Notes: a model not told the origin generated them from the sequence alone. DNA of 64,000 bases from Streptomyces abyssomicinicus (GCF_008974245.1 NZ_BBZI01000012.1:248001-312000); one strand, 5' to 3'; positions 1 to 8,932 are shown, numbered from the stretch's first letter. A program made the numbers and translations.

Positions 1-210
1 CCCGAGGCGACCGTCCTCGGCGGGACCTGCCCCCGGTGCGGCTGCCCCTGTGTCTTCGAGCACGTGCCCCGCACCTTCCGCAGTCCCCGCCGCGGGCCGA
101 GAGTGCGCGAGATCCCGATGATGTGCACCTGCACCACCGGACACGAGGACCGGCCGGCCGGTGAGGAAGGCTGCGGCGCCTACTGGAACGTCCGCCTGGA
201 GGACCTGTGA
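1..210 (+). CDS. hypothetical protein, C-terminal fragment, Cys-rich
   Basis: The reading frame is open from the first base and stops with TGA at 208-210, giving the last 69 residues of a protein that begins outside the window. It holds paired cysteines (CPRCGCPC near its start, later MMCTCTTGH and a single C), a pattern that would suit zinc binding. The stop overlaps the GTG start of the next gene by 4 nt, which suggests translational coupling. I do not recognise the family. The function is unknown. Confidence 0.6.
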   Translation, partial: PEATVLGGTCPRCGCPCVFEHVPRTFRSPRRGPRVREIPMMCTCTTGHEDRPAGEEGCGAYWNVRLEDL

Positions 211-860
211 CCCCGGCCCCGCCGCGCCTCGCCCCGGGGCGCCCGGCCACCGCGGCCGACCGGGAGGCGGCGCGCAGGATGCGCCAGGCGCTGTCGGAGG
301 AGCTGCCACGGGTCCGGGAGGCCGCCACGGCCTGGCGCAACGGCCTCGCCGGTCTCTTCGTCGGGCTGCTCAGCTTCGGTCTGATCAAGGGGCGCGCCGA
401 CGTCGGCACCCTGGCCCCGCCGTACGGCGCCGTCGTGGGCTCCATGCTGCTGGTCTCCCTGGTCTGCGGGGCGGTGGGCGCCCTGTTCCTGCTGCGCGCC
501 GCGCACGGCGCCCCGTCGGCGACACCGACCGCCGGAGCGGGCCGCCCCGCGACGGCGCAGGCCGCCGACCACCTGGAGACCATGCGGGCCGTGGACGCCA
601 TGCGCCGCGGCGTGGCCCTCACCATGGCGTGCGGCGCGCTGCTCGTGGCCGGTGTGGCGGTCACCTGGTACGGGCCGGGGAAGGACAAGCCCCGCATCCT
701 GGTGAGGACCCCGGCCGGCACCGAGTGCGGCACCCCCCGACGCGCGGAACGCGGCACGCTGGTCCTGAGGACGGAACTGGGCGAGGTGCGCGTGTCGCTG
801 GCGGAGGCCACGGCGGTCATCGCGGTGGAGACCTGCCCAGGAGCCCCCGCCGCCAAGTGA
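207..860 (+). CDS. hypothetical integral membrane protein
   Basis: The product has 217 residues and starts at GTG 207, inside the stop of the upstream frame (GTGA overlap). There are three hydrophobic stretches: about 45-60 (GLAGLFVGLLSFGLIKG), 71-97 (from YGAVVGSMLLV) and 132-150 (GVALTMACGALLVAGVAV). The N-terminal 40 residues are charged and cytoplasmic-looking, and the tail is short and polar. No named domain is recognised. It probably forms a two-gene unit with the truncated gene before it and lies upstream of the arginine operon, which has its own promoter. Confidence 0.7.
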   Translation: MTPAPPRLAPGRPATAADREAARRMRQALSEELPRVREAATAWRNGLAGLFVGLLSFGLIKGRADVGTLAPPYGAVVGSMLLVSLVCGAVGALFLLRAAHGAPSATPTAGAGRPATAQAADHLETMRAVDAMRRGVALTMACGALLVAGVAVTWYGPGKDKPRILVRTPAGTECGTPRRAERGTLVLRTELGEVRVSLAEATAVIAVETCPGAPAAK

Positions 861-988
861 GGCGGCCCCGGGCCCCGCCCCCCGGTCCCCGCCCCCGGGC
901 TCCGGACCCCGGACCCGGACCCGGACCCGGCCCCCGCGCCCCGCCCTCGCCCCAGGGACCGGGACCGGGGCGCGCCCACCATGAGGGC

Positions 989-1006
989 ATTGCATAAAAA
1001 TGCGGG
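989..1006 (+). promoter_or_regulatory. ARG box (ArgR operator) of argC
   Basis: ATTGCATAAAAATGCGGG matches the known ARG box pattern (Bacillus consensus CATGAATAAAAATKCAAK) over its AT-rich centre. It stands out in a spacer that is otherwise almost pure G and C. It overlaps the -35 element of the argC promoter, and argR is the last gene of the operon, so autoregulation by arginine-loaded ArgR is inferred. Confidence 0.8.
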
Positions 1007-1018
1007 CCACCGTATAGT
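990..1018 (+). promoter_or_regulatory. argC promoter
   Basis: A -35 element TTGCAT (990-995) and a -10 element TATAGT (1013-1018) are separated by exactly 17 bp, 24 bp before the argC ATG. A ribosome binding site AGGGAGGA lies at 1031-1038. The -35 lies inside the ArgR operator, so repressor binding should block RNA polymerase. Confidence 0.8.
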
Positions 1019-1041
1019 CGTGCCATCGATAGGGAGGACCC

Positions 1042-2082
1042 ATGACGGTACGAGTGGCGGTTGCCGGAGCGAGTGGATACGCGGGCGGGGAACTGCTGCG
1101 CCTGCTGCTCGCGCACCCCGAGGTGGAGATCGGCGCGCTGACCGGGAACTCCAACGCCGGACAGCGGCTCGGCGCGCTGCAGCCGCACCTGCTGCCGCTG
1201 GCCGACCGGGTGCTGGAGGAGACCACGCCCGAGGTGCTCGCCGGCCGGGACCGACGGCACGACGTGGTGTTCCTCGCGCTGCCGCACGGGCAGTCCGCGG
1301 CCGTGGCCGACCAGCTCGGCCCGGACGTGCTGGTGGTCGACATGGGCGCGGACTTCCGCCTCGCCGACGCCGCCGACTGGGAGGCGTTCTACGGCTCCCC
1401 GCACGCCGGCACCTGGCCGTACGGCCTTCCCGAACTGCCGGGCGCCCGTGCCGCGCTGGAGGGGTCCAAGCGCGTCGCGGTGCCCGGCTGCTACCCGACC
1501 GCCGTGTCGCTCGCGCTGTTCCCGGCCTACGCCGCCGGCCTGGCCGAGCCGGAGGCGGTGGTCGTCGCCGCGTCCGGCACCTCCGGCGCCGGCAAGGCCG
1601 CCAAGCCGCACCTGCTGGGCAGCGAGGTCATGGGGTCCATGTCGCCCTACGGCGTCGGCGGCGGCCACCGGCACACCCCCGAGATGATCCAGAACCTCAG
1701 CGCCGTCGCGGGGCAGCGGGTGGGCGTGTCGTTCACGCCGGTCCTCGCGCCCATGCCGCGGGGCATCCTCGCCACCTGCAGCGCCAAGGTGAAGCCGGGC
1801 GTCACCGCCGAGGACGTGCGGGACGCGTACGCCAAGGCGTACGCCGACGAGCCGTACGTCCACCTGCTGCCCGAGGGGCAGTGGCCGGCCACCGGCTCCG
1901 TCGTCGGCTCCAACGCCGTCCAGGTGCAGGTGGCCCACGACGCGGCCGCCGGCCGGGTCGTCGCCGTCGCCGCCATCGACAACCTCACCAAGGGCACCGC
2001 GGGCGGCGCGGTGCAGAGCATGAACATCGCACTGGGTCTGGACGAGACCACCGGACTTTCCACGATCGGAGTCGCACCGTGA
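1042..2082 (+). CDS. argC: N-acetyl-gamma-glutamyl-phosphate reductase
   Basis: ArgC reduces N-acetylglutamyl 5-phosphate to the semialdehyde with NADPH, the third step of arginine synthesis in the cytoplasm. The 346-residue length is typical. The nucleotide-binding motif GASGYAGGEL is at 9-18, and the catalytic cysteine is Cys150 in VPGCYPTAVSL. The ATG at 1042 follows a strong ribosome binding site and an ArgR-type promoter. The stop overlaps the argJ start by 4 nt, and the operon continues through argJ, argB, argD and argR. Confidence 0.95.
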   Translation: MTVRVAVAGASGYAGGELLRLLLAHPEVEIGALTGNSNAGQRLGALQPHLLPLADRVLEETTPEVLAGRDRRHDVVFLALPHGQSAAVADQLGPDVLVVDMGADFRLADAADWEAFYGSPHAGTWPYGLPELPGARAALEGSKRVAVPGCYPTAVSLALFPAYAAGLAEPEAVVVAASGTSGAGKAAKPHLLGSEVMGSMSPYGVGGGHRHTPEMIQNLSAVAGQRVGVSFTPVLAPMPRGILATCSAKVKPGVTAEDVRDAYAKAYADEPYVHLLPEGQWPATGSVVGSNAVQVQVAHDAAAGRVVAVAAIDNLTKGTAGGAVQSMNIALGLDETTGLSTIGVAP

Positions 2083-3230
2083 GTGTCACGGCAGCCAAGG
2101 GGTTCACGGCCGCGGGCATCGCCGCCGGGATCAAGGAGAACGGCAACCCCGACCTCGCGCTGGTCGTCAACAACGGCCCCCGCCTGTCCGCCGCCGGCGT
2201 CTTCACCTCCAACCGCGTCAAGGCCGCGCCGGTCCTGTGGTCCGAGCAGGTCCTCAAGGGCGGCGAGGTGTCCGCCGTGGTCCTCAACTCCGGCGGGGCC
2301 AACGCCTGCACCGGCCCCAAGGGCTTCCAGGACACCCACGCCACCGCCGAGAAGGCCGCCGAGGTCCTCGGCCTGAACGCCGCCCAGGTCGCGGTCTGCT
2401 CGACCGGGCTGATCGGCGTCCTGCTGCCGATGGACAAGCTGCTGCCGGGCGTCGGCACGGCCGCCGCCCAGCTCTCCGAGCACGGCGGGGAGAAGGCGGC
2501 CATCGCCATCAAGACCACCGACAGCGTGCACAAGACCTCGGTCGTCACCAAGGACGGCTGGACCGTCGGCGGCATGGCCAAGGGCGCGGGCATGCTCGCC
2601 CCCGGCCTGGCCACCATGCTCGTCGTGATCACCACCGACGCCGACCTGGACCCCGCCGTCCTCGACACGGCGCTGCGCGACGCCACCCGCGTCACCTTCG
2701 ACCGGGTCGACTCCGACGGCTGCATGTCGACCAACGACACCGTGCTGCTCCTCGCCTCCGGCGCGTCCGGTGTCACCCCGGACCGGCAGGAGTTCGCCGA
2801 GGCCGTCCGCGCGGTCTGCGACGACCTCGGCCAGCAGCTGATCCGCGACGCCGAGGGCGCCAGCAAGGACATCAAGGTGGAGGTCGTCAACGCCGCCTCC
2901 GAGGCCGACGCCGTCGAGGTGGGGCGCTCGATCGCCCGCAACAACCTCCTGAAGTGCGCCATCCACGGCGAGGACCCCAACTGGGGCCGAGTGCTCTCCG
3001 CCATCGGCACCACGGGCGCCGCGTTCGAGCCCGACCGGCTCAACGTCGCCATCAACGGCGTGTGGGTCTGCAAGGGCGGCGGCGTCGGCGAGGACCGGGA
3101 GCTGGTCGACATGCGCTACCGCGAGGTGCACATCGTCGCCGACCTCGCGGCCGGCGACGAGACGGCCACCATCTGGACCAACGACCTCACCGCGGACTAC
3201 GTCCACGAGAACAGCGCGTACTCCTCATGA
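2079..3230 (+). CDS. argJ: bifunctional ornithine acetyltransferase / N-acetylglutamate synthase
   Basis: ArgJ moves the acetyl group from N-acetylornithine to glutamate, recycling it; bifunctional forms also use acetyl-CoA. The 383-residue chain starts at GTG 2079 within the argC stop (GTGA). The self-cleavage site is visible as PGLATML, with Thr179 as the expected nucleophile that becomes the new N-terminus of the beta chain. The segment from HGEDPNWGRV onward is typical of the family C-terminal part. Whether this copy is mono- or bifunctional cannot be told from sequence alone. Confidence 0.94.
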   Translation: MSVTAAKGFTAAGIAAGIKENGNPDLALVVNNGPRLSAAGVFTSNRVKAAPVLWSEQVLKGGEVSAVVLNSGGANACTGPKGFQDTHATAEKAAEVLGLNAAQVAVCSTGLIGVLLPMDKLLPGVGTAAAQLSEHGGEKAAIAIKTTDSVHKTSVVTKDGWTVGGMAKGAGMLAPGLATMLVVITTDADLDPAVLDTALRDATRVTFDRVDSDGCMSTNDTVLLLASGASGVTPDRQEFAEAVRAVCDDLGQQLIRDAEGASKDIKVEVVNAASEADAVEVGRSIARNNLLKCAIHGEDPNWGRVLSAIGTTGAAFEPDRLNVAINGVWVCKGGGVGEDRELVDMRYREVHIVADLAAGDETATIWTNDLTADYVHENSAYSS

Positions 3231-4171
3231 CGACGACCGGGAAGAACGGCAGCGGCCCCACGCGCCGGCACACCGCCCTGCCCAAGGCGCAGATCCTCAT
3301 CGAGGCGCTGCCCTGGCTGACCCGCCACCGCGGGAAGACCGTCGTCATCAAGTTCGGCGGCAACGCCATGGTCGACGAGCAGCTCAAGGCCGCCTTCGCG
3401 CAGGACGTCGTCTTCCTGCACCACGCCGGGCTGAAGCCGGTCGTGGTGCACGGCGGCGGCCCGCAGATCAGCGCGGCGCTCGACCGGCACGGCATCGTCA
3501 GCGAGTTCAAGGCCGGCCTGCGGGTCACCACCGAGGAGGCCATGGACGTGGTCCGGATGGTGCTCGCCGGGCAGGTCCAGCGCGAGCTGGTCGGCCTGCT
3601 GAACGAGCACGGCCCGCTCGCCGTCGGCCTGACCGGCGAGGACGCCCACACCCTGACCGCCACCAAGCACCTCGCCGAGATCGACGGCGAGTTCGTCGAC
3701 ATCGGCCGGGTCGGCGAGATCACCGCGATCGACACCGGCGCCATCGAGGCGCTGCTGGCCGACGGCCGGATCCCGGTCGTGTCGTCGATCGCCCGCTCCC
3801 AGGACGACGGACATGTCTACAACGTCAATGCTGATACGGCGGCTGCGGCACTCGCTGCGGCGCTCGACGCCGAGACGCTCATGGTCCTCACGGACGTCGA
3901 AGGGCTCTACGAGGACTGGCCCCACAGCGACGAGGTGATCAGCCGCCTCACCGCGAGCGAGCTCGAGAAACTCCTGCCGGAGCTGTCCTCCGGCATGGTG
4001 CCGAAGATGGAGGGCTGCCTGCACGCCGTGCGCAACGGCGTCGGCAACGCCCGCGTCATCGACGGCCGGGTCCAGCACTCGATCCTGCTGGAGATCTTCA
4101 CCGACGAGGGGATCGGCACGATGGTCGTGCCCGACGATCCCGCCGTCGCCGACGAGAAGGGGCAGTCGTGA
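3227..4171 (+). CDS. argB: acetylglutamate kinase
   Basis: ArgB phosphorylates N-acetylglutamate with ATP, usually the arginine feedback-inhibited step. The chain has 314 residues from ATG 3227, which overlaps the argJ stop (ATGA). Amino acid kinase motifs are clear: VIKFGGNAM around residues 40-48 for phosphate binding and VVVHGGGPQIS around 72-82 for substrate. The first 20 residues (MTTTGKNGSGPTRRHTALPK) look like a flexible extension before the core. The stop overlaps the argD start. Confidence 0.95.
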   Translation: MTTTGKNGSGPTRRHTALPKAQILIEALPWLTRHRGKTVVIKFGGNAMVDEQLKAAFAQDVVFLHHAGLKPVVVHGGGPQISAALDRHGIVSEFKAGLRVTTEEAMDVVRMVLAGQVQRELVGLLNEHGPLAVGLTGEDAHTLTATKHLAEIDGEFVDIGRVGEITAIDTGAIEALLADGRIPVVSSIARSQDDGHVYNVNADTAAAALAAALDAETLMVLTDVEGLYEDWPHSDEVISRLTASELEKLLPELSSGMVPKMEGCLHAVRNGVGNARVIDGRVQHSILLEIFTDEGIGTMVVPDDPAVADEKGQS

Positions 4172-5355
4172 GCAACGCCGGACTGACGGAGCGCTGGAAC
4201 GGCGCCCTGATGGACAACTACGGCACCCCCCGGCTGCCGCTGGTCCGCGGCGAGGGCGCCAAGGTCTGGGACGCCGAGGGCAAGGAGTACCTCGACTTCG
4301 TCGGCGGCATCGCCGTCAACGCCCTGGGCCACGCCCACCCGGCGGTCGTGGAGGCGGTGTCCCGGCAGATCGCCTCGCTGGGCCACGTCTCCAACCTGTT
4401 CGTCGCCGAGCCGCCCGTGGCGCTCGCCGAGCGGCTGCTGGAACTGTTCGGGCGGGACGGCCGGGTCTTCTTCTGCAACTCCGGCGCCGAGGCCAACGAG
4501 GCCGCCTTCAAGCTCGGCCGGCTCACCGGCCGCCGCCACGTCGTGGCCACCCAGGGCGGTTTCCACGGCCGCACCATGGGCGCGCTGGCCCTCACCGGCC
4601 AGCCCGGCAAGCAGGAACCGTTCCTCCCGCTCCCCGGCGACGTCACCCACGTCCCCTACGGCGACGCGCAGGCCCTGGCGGCCGCCGTCACCGACGAGAC
4701 CGCCATGGTGATCATCGAGCCGGTGCAGGGCGAGAACGGCGTGGTCGTGCCCCCGGCCGGCTACCTCAAGGCGGCCCGCGCCATCACTGCGGCGAGCGGC
4801 GCGCTGCTCGTCCTGGACGAGGTGCAGACCGGCATCGGACGCACCGGCAACTGGTTCGCCTACCAGGCCCACGAGGGCGTGCTGCCCGACGTGGTCACCC
4901 TCGCCAAGGGCATCGGAGGAGGCCTGCCGCTGGGCGTCACCGTCGCCTTCGGCCGCGCCGCCGAGCTGTTCCGGCCGGGCCACCACGGCACCACCTTCGG
5001 CGGCAACCCGGTCGCCTGCGCGGCCGGCCTCGCCGTCCTGGACACCATCGCGGACGACGGGCTGCTCGACAACGTCAAGCGGCAGAGCGAGCGGCTGGTC
5101 ACCGGGATCGAGGCGCTGGACAGCGCGCTGGTCTCCCACGTCCGGGGCGAGGGCCTGCTGCTGGGTATCGTGCTCACCGGGCCGCTCGCACCGCAGGTGC
5201 AGCAGGCGGCCCAGGAGGCCGGGTTCCTGGTGAACGCGCCCGCCCCCGACGTCGTGCGGCTGATGCCCCCGCTGACCCTCGCCGACGCGGAGACGGACGC
5301 CTTCCTCCAGGCGCTCCCCGGCATCCTCGCCACGGCCGATGCCACAGCCCGCTGA
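4168..5355 (+). CDS. argD: acetylornithine aminotransferase
   Basis: ArgD is a pyridoxal-phosphate enzyme that converts N-acetylglutamate semialdehyde to N-acetylornithine. The 395-residue product carries the class III signature LLVLDEVQTGIGRTG with Asp217, and the cofactor lysine Lys247 in DVVTLAKGIGGG. The GTG start at 4168 overlaps the argB stop. A short 34-bp spacer follows before argR, so both should be on one transcript. The corresponding argG is not in this window. Confidence 0.95.
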   Translation: MSNAGLTERWNGALMDNYGTPRLPLVRGEGAKVWDAEGKEYLDFVGGIAVNALGHAHPAVVEAVSRQIASLGHVSNLFVAEPPVALAERLLELFGRDGRVFFCNSGAEANEAAFKLGRLTGRRHVVATQGGFHGRTMGALALTGQPGKQEPFLPLPGDVTHVPYGDAQALAAAVTDETAMVIIEPVQGENGVVVPPAGYLKAARAITAASGALLVLDEVQTGIGRTGNWFAYQAHEGVLPDVVTLAKGIGGGLPLGVTVAFGRAAELFRPGHHGTTFGGNPVACAAGLAVLDTIADDGLLDNVKRQSERLVTGIEALDSALVSHVRGEGLLLGIVLTGPLAPQVQQAAQEAGFLVNAPAPDVVRLMPPLTLADAETDAFLQALPGILATADATAR

Positions 5356-5389
5356 GGGCGGACGACCGGATCCGGAGACGTAGAACACG

Positions 5390-5941
5390 ATGAGTCAGGC
5401 GCAGGACCACGAGCAGCAGGGCGGGCCCGCCGTGCCGCAGACCCGCACCGCACGGCACCGCCGGATCGTCGACATCCTCAACCGGCAGCCGGTGCGGTCG
5501 CAGAGCCAGCTGGCCAAGCTGCTCGCCGACGACGGACTGAGCGTCACCCAGGCGACGCTCTCCCGGGACCTCGACGAGCTGAACGCGGTGAAGATCCGCA
5601 ACACCGACGGCGAGCTGATCTACGCGGTGCCCAGCGAGGGCGGCTTCCGCACGCCCCGGGCGCCGCTGGGGGAGTCCGCCAAGGAGGAGCGGATGCGGCG
5701 GCTCTCCGGCGAGCTGCTGATCTCGGCGGAGGCGTCCGCCAACCTCGTGGTCCTGCGCACCCCGCCCGGGGCCGCGCAGTTCCTCGCCTCGGCCATCGAC
5801 CAGGCGGAGCTGCACGACATCCTGGGCACCATCGCCGGCGACGACACCCTGCTGCTGATCAGCCGCGAGGCGACCGGCGGCCAGGCGCTCGCCGACCACC
5901 TGCTGTCGCTGGCCCAGAACAGCCGCCGCACGTCCCCGTGA
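5390..5941 (+). CDS. argR: arginine repressor ArgR
   Basis: ArgR is the hexameric transcriptional repressor of arginine genes, with arginine as co-repressor. The 183-residue product has an N-terminal winged-helix DNA-binding domain (HRRIVDILNRQPVRSQSQLA and DGLSVTQATLSRDLDEL) and a C-terminal oligomerisation and arginine-binding domain with TIAGDDTLLLISRE. It is the last gene of the argCJBDR operon. Likely targets visible here are the ARG boxes at 989-1006 and 7379-7396. The last residues beyond the core are poorly conserved. Confidence 0.94.
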   Translation: MSQAQDHEQQGGPAVPQTRTARHRRIVDILNRQPVRSQSQLAKLLADDGLSVTQATLSRDLDELNAVKIRNTDGELIYAVPSEGGFRTPRAPLGESAKEERMRRLSGELLISAEASANLVVLRTPPGAAQFLASAIDQAELHDILGTIAGDDTLLLISREATGGQALADHLLSLAQNSRRTSP

Positions 5942-5943
5942 CG

Positions 5944-5959
5944 GCCGCCGGCCGGCGGC
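5944..5959. terminator. bidirectional hairpin between argR and 5960 gene
   Basis: GCCGCCGGCCGGCGGC is a perfect 16-bp palindrome filling the gap between the convergent stop codons of argR and the L,D-transpeptidase-like gene. It has no T-run and an unusually tight turn, so its strength is uncertain. Confidence 0.5.
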
Positions 5960-6670
5960 TCAGTACCGGGTGATCGCCGTCGGCCCGCCCGCGGTGCCGA
6001 TGGCGATGTGCGGGGCCCGGGCGGGGTCGGCCCAGCGCAGGACGCGGCGCATGGCGTCGGCCGGCACCGAGACGCAGCCGGCCGTCGCGCCGCTGCCGTC
6101 GACGTGCAGGAAGACGCCCGCGCCGCGCTCCCGCACCGGCTCGCGGTAGTTGAAGCCGACGACGAGCGCGTGCGCGTACTGCCGCGGGTAGCCGATCAGG
6201 TGCTCGGCCTCGCCGGGCCGGCAGTCGGCGGCCAGCGGCTCGCTCCAGCGGTTGTACGCGCGGGAGCCGTTGTCCTGGCACCACCACGCGTCGGGCCCCA
6301 CCCGGCGGTACGGGTACCGGGCGCCCGCGGGCGCGGGCTCGACGCCGAAGGCGAACGGCAGACCGAAAAGCCCCGTGGGCGTGGTGGCGGTGCCCTGACG
6401 GCGGGTCGCGCCGTCGGTGAGCCCGTTCGCCCCGAACCGCGCGGGCGCCGAGCCGGCCCGCTCCCAGCGGCCGCCGCCCGTCCGCTCCCACCAGGTGACC
6501 GTGCCGGTGGTGCTCGCCGTGGACGCCGCCTCGGCGGTGATCAGCTGGGAGCCGCCCCCGGTGTCCGCCATCCGCCCGGGCAGGGTCTCGTCCGGCGGCG
6601 GGGCGCCCGGCGCGGTCCAGGCGCAGAGCAGGGGCAGGCAGCAGGCGAGCGCGAAGGCACGTAGGCGCAT
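5960..6670 (-). CDS. secreted L,D-transpeptidase-like (YkuD-family) protein
   Basis: The 236-residue product begins with a Sec-type signal peptide (MRLRAFALACCLPLLCAWTA, likely cut near APGA). The C-terminal half has the expected arrangement of this cysteine-enzyme family: FLHVDGSGATAGCVSVP with His189 and catalytic Cys199, followed by a conserved arm (PADAMRRVLRW). Such enzymes form 3-3 peptidoglycan cross-links or attach proteins to peptides at the cell wall. The exact reaction cannot be read from sequence. It is convergent with argR and shares no obvious pathway with it. Confidence 0.75.
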   Translation of the reverse strand: MRLRAFALACCLPLLCAWTAPGAPPPDETLPGRMADTGGGSQLITAEAASTASTTGTVTWWERTGGGRWERAGSAPARFGANGLTDGATRRQGTATTPTGLFGLPFAFGVEPAPAGARYPYRRVGPDAWWCQDNGSRAYNRWSEPLAADCRPGEAEHLIGYPRQYAHALVVGFNYREPVRERGAGVFLHVDGSGATAGCVSVPADAMRRVLRWADPARAPHIAIGTAGGPTAITRY

Positions 6671-6680
6671 GCGCCCATCG

Positions 6681-7268
6681 TCAGCGCGCCACCGGGGGCA
6701 GCGGCAGCGGCACGCCGGGCAGGCCGTCGATGCTGGTCGCGATGTGGTCCTTCTTGGCGAAGTAGGCGCTCAGCGACTCGTCGTCCTCCCTGGCGAACCG
6801 CTGGGCGTGCAGCTCCCGGTCGCTCTCGTAGGCCATGTACGGCACGGCGAACCCGCAGGCGTCCCGGATCAGCCGCGCGGTCACCACGACGATCGCCCGC
6901 AGGCCGTGGTTCCCGGACTCGATGTCCGGGAAGTGCGCCAGCAGATCCGGGAAGCGGGCGTCGTCGCGCAGGACGGCCTCCCCCGTGCCGTGCACCCGCA
7001 GCACGGTCGGCGGGCCCTGGAAGGCGCACCACATCAGGGTGATCCGGCCGTTCTCCCGCAGATGCGCCACCGTCTCGGCGTTGGAGCCGGCGAAGTCCAG
7101 ATAGGCGACGGTCCGCTCGTCCAGCACGGCCAGCGAGCCCTTGAGGCCCTTGGGGGAGAGGTTGACCGTGCCGTCGGCGGTGAGCGGCGCCGTGGCGGTG
7201 AAGAAGACGGGCTGTGCCTCGATGAACGCGCGGAGCCGGTCGTCGATCCGGTCGTATGACTTACCCAT
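6681..7268 (-). CDS. pyridoxamine 5'-phosphate oxidase-family flavoprotein
   Basis: The product has 195 residues from the ATG at 7268 (MGKSYDRIDDRLRAFIEAQ); the frame is open further upstream but the conserved part begins here. The split-barrel FMN-binding pattern is seen in QPVFFTATAP, GTVNLSPKG and RITLMWCAFQGPP. Members bind FMN, F420 or heme, and many have no known substrate. The gene is divergent from argH, and its start lies 91 bp from the argH -35 element. It ends 10 bp before the 5960-6670 gene, so the two may be co-transcribed. Confidence 0.8.
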   Translation of the reverse strand: MGKSYDRIDDRLRAFIEAQPVFFTATAPLTADGTVNLSPKGLKGSLAVLDERTVAYLDFAGSNAETVAHLRENGRITLMWCAFQGPPTVLRVHGTGEAVLRDDARFPDLLAHFPDIESGNHGLRAIVVVTARLIRDACGFAVPYMAYESDRELHAQRFAREDDESLSAYFAKKDHIATSIDGLPGVPLPLPPVAR

Positions 7269-7358
7269 GTGCCCTATCCTCCAGCGGAGTTGCGCGGCGT
7301 GTACATCGATATCCGATGGGTGGACGCCGCATCCTGGTGGCCCGCGGCACGGGGCCGA

Positions 7359-7387
7359 TTGACTACCCATGCGGAGAGCTGCATAAT
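7359..7387 (+). promoter_or_regulatory. argH promoter
   Basis: A -35 element TTGACT (7359-7364) is 17 bp from the -10 element CATAAT (7382-7387), about 92 bp before argH. The -10 lies inside an ARG box, so here the repressor would cover the -10, whereas in argC it covers the -35. Confidence 0.75.
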
Positions 7388-7396
7388 CATGCATAG
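7379..7396 (+). promoter_or_regulatory. ARG box (ArgR operator) of argH
   Basis: CTGCATAATCATGCATAG contains the inverted repeat TGCAT-aatc-ATGCA and resembles the argC operator (shared TGCATAA and ATGC blocks). It overlaps the -10 element of the argH promoter. Arginine-dependent repression by ArgR is inferred. Confidence 0.72.
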
Positions 7397-7479
7397 CGAC
7401 GACGTGTGACGTGCCAGGGTGATCGACGTACCACGGTGATCGCATCCCATCGGCCTTCCGGCAACGAGGAGCACAGCAA

Positions 7480-8910
7480 GTGAGCAGCAACAGCGGTGAC
7501 GTCCGCCTCTGGGGCGGCCGGTTCGCCGACGGGCCCGCCGAGGCGCTGGCGAAGCTGTCCGCGTCGGTCCACTTCGACTGGCGGCTGGCGCCCTACGACA
7601 TCGCGGGCTCCCGCGCGCACGCGCGTGTGCTGCACCAGGCCGGTCTGCTCACCGCCGACGAACTCGAGCGCATGATCGCCGGCCTCGACCAGCTCGAGCA
7701 GGACGTCACCTCCGGCGCCTTCACCGGGACCATCGCCGACGAGGACGTGCACACCGCCCTCGAACGCGGCCTGCTGGAACGGCTCGGCCCGGACCTCGGC
7801 GGCAAGCTCCGCGCCGGCCGGTCGCGCAACGACCAGGTCGCCACGCTCTTCCGCATGTACCTGCGCGACCACGCCCGGATCGTCGGCGGTCTGATCGCCG
7901 ACCTCCAGGACGCCCTGGTCGGCCTCGCCGAGGCCCACCCGGACGTGGCCATGCCGGGCCGCACCCACCTCCAGCACGCCCAGCCGGTGCTCTTCGCCCA
8001 CCACGTGCTGGCCCACGTCCAGGCGCTGTCCCGGGACGCCGAGCGGCTGCGCCAGTGGGACGAGCGCACCGCGGTCTCCCCCTACGGCTCCGGCGCGCTG
8101 GCCGGTTCCTCGCTCGGCCTCGACCCGGAGGCCGTCGCCAAGGACCTCGGCTTCGAGCACGGCTCCGCCGCCAACTCCATCGACGGCACGGCCTCCCGCG
8201 ACTTCGTCGCCGAGTTCGCGTTCATCACCGCGATGATCGGCGTCAACATCTCCCGCATCGCCGAGGAGATCATCATCTGGAACACGAAGGAGTTCTCCTT
8301 CGTCACCCTCCACGACGCCTTCTCCACCGGCTCGTCGATCATGCCGCAGAAGAAGAACCCGGACATCGCCGAACTGGCGCGCGGCAAGTCGGGCCGCCTG
8401 ATCGGCAACCTCACCGGCCTGATGGCCACGCTGAAGGCCCTCCCCCTCGCGTACAACCGCGACCTCCAGGAGGACAAGGAGCCGGTCTTCGACTCCATCG
8501 ACCAGCTCGAGGTCCTGCTCCCCGCCTTCACGGGCATGATGGCCACCCTCACCGTGCACCGCGAGCGCATGGAGGAGCTGGCCCCGGCCGGGTTCTCGCT
8601 CGCCACCGACATCGCCGAGTGGCTGGTCAAGCAGGGCGTGCCGTTCCGGGTGGCGCACGAGGTGGCCGGCGAGTGCGTCAAGGCCGCGGAGGCGGAGGGC
8701 AAGGAGCTCGACGAACTGACCGACGAGCAGTTCGCCAAGATCAGCGAGCACCTCACGCCTCAGGTGCGGACGGTCCTCAACGTCCCCGGGGCGCTGGCCT
8801 CCCGCGACGGCCGGGGTGGCACCGCCCCCAGCGCGGTCGCCGTCCAGCTCGCCGAGGTCAAGCAGAACCTCGCCGCCCAGCACGCCTGGTCCGGCGCGCG
8901 CCGCGGCTGA
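7480..8910 (+). CDS. argH: argininosuccinate lyase
   Basis: ArgH splits argininosuccinate into arginine and fumarate, the last step of the pathway. The 476-residue length is usual. The fumarase/aspartase superfamily signature SSIMPQKKNPD is at 285-295, and GRSRNDQVAT and GRTHLQHAQPV form further active-site regions. The GTG start is preceded by GAGGAG (7467-7472). It is not part of the argCJBDR transcript and has its own ArgR-type promoter. argG is absent between argR and argH, as in some other Streptomyces. Confidence 0.95.
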   Translation: MSSNSGDVRLWGGRFADGPAEALAKLSASVHFDWRLAPYDIAGSRAHARVLHQAGLLTADELERMIAGLDQLEQDVTSGAFTGTIADEDVHTALERGLLERLGPDLGGKLRAGRSRNDQVATLFRMYLRDHARIVGGLIADLQDALVGLAEAHPDVAMPGRTHLQHAQPVLFAHHVLAHVQALSRDAERLRQWDERTAVSPYGSGALAGSSLGLDPEAVAKDLGFEHGSAANSIDGTASRDFVAEFAFITAMIGVNISRIAEEIIIWNTKEFSFVTLHDAFSTGSSIMPQKKNPDIAELARGKSGRLIGNLTGLMATLKALPLAYNRDLQEDKEPVFDSIDQLEVLLPAFTGMMATLTVHRERMEELAPAGFSLATDIAEWLVKQGVPFRVAHEVAGECVKAAEAEGKELDELTDEQFAKISEHLTPQVRTVLNVPGALASRDGRGGTAPSAVAVQLAEVKQNLAAQHAWSGARRG

Positions 8911-8932
8911 CCGTCGCCGCGCCTCGGGTCCC

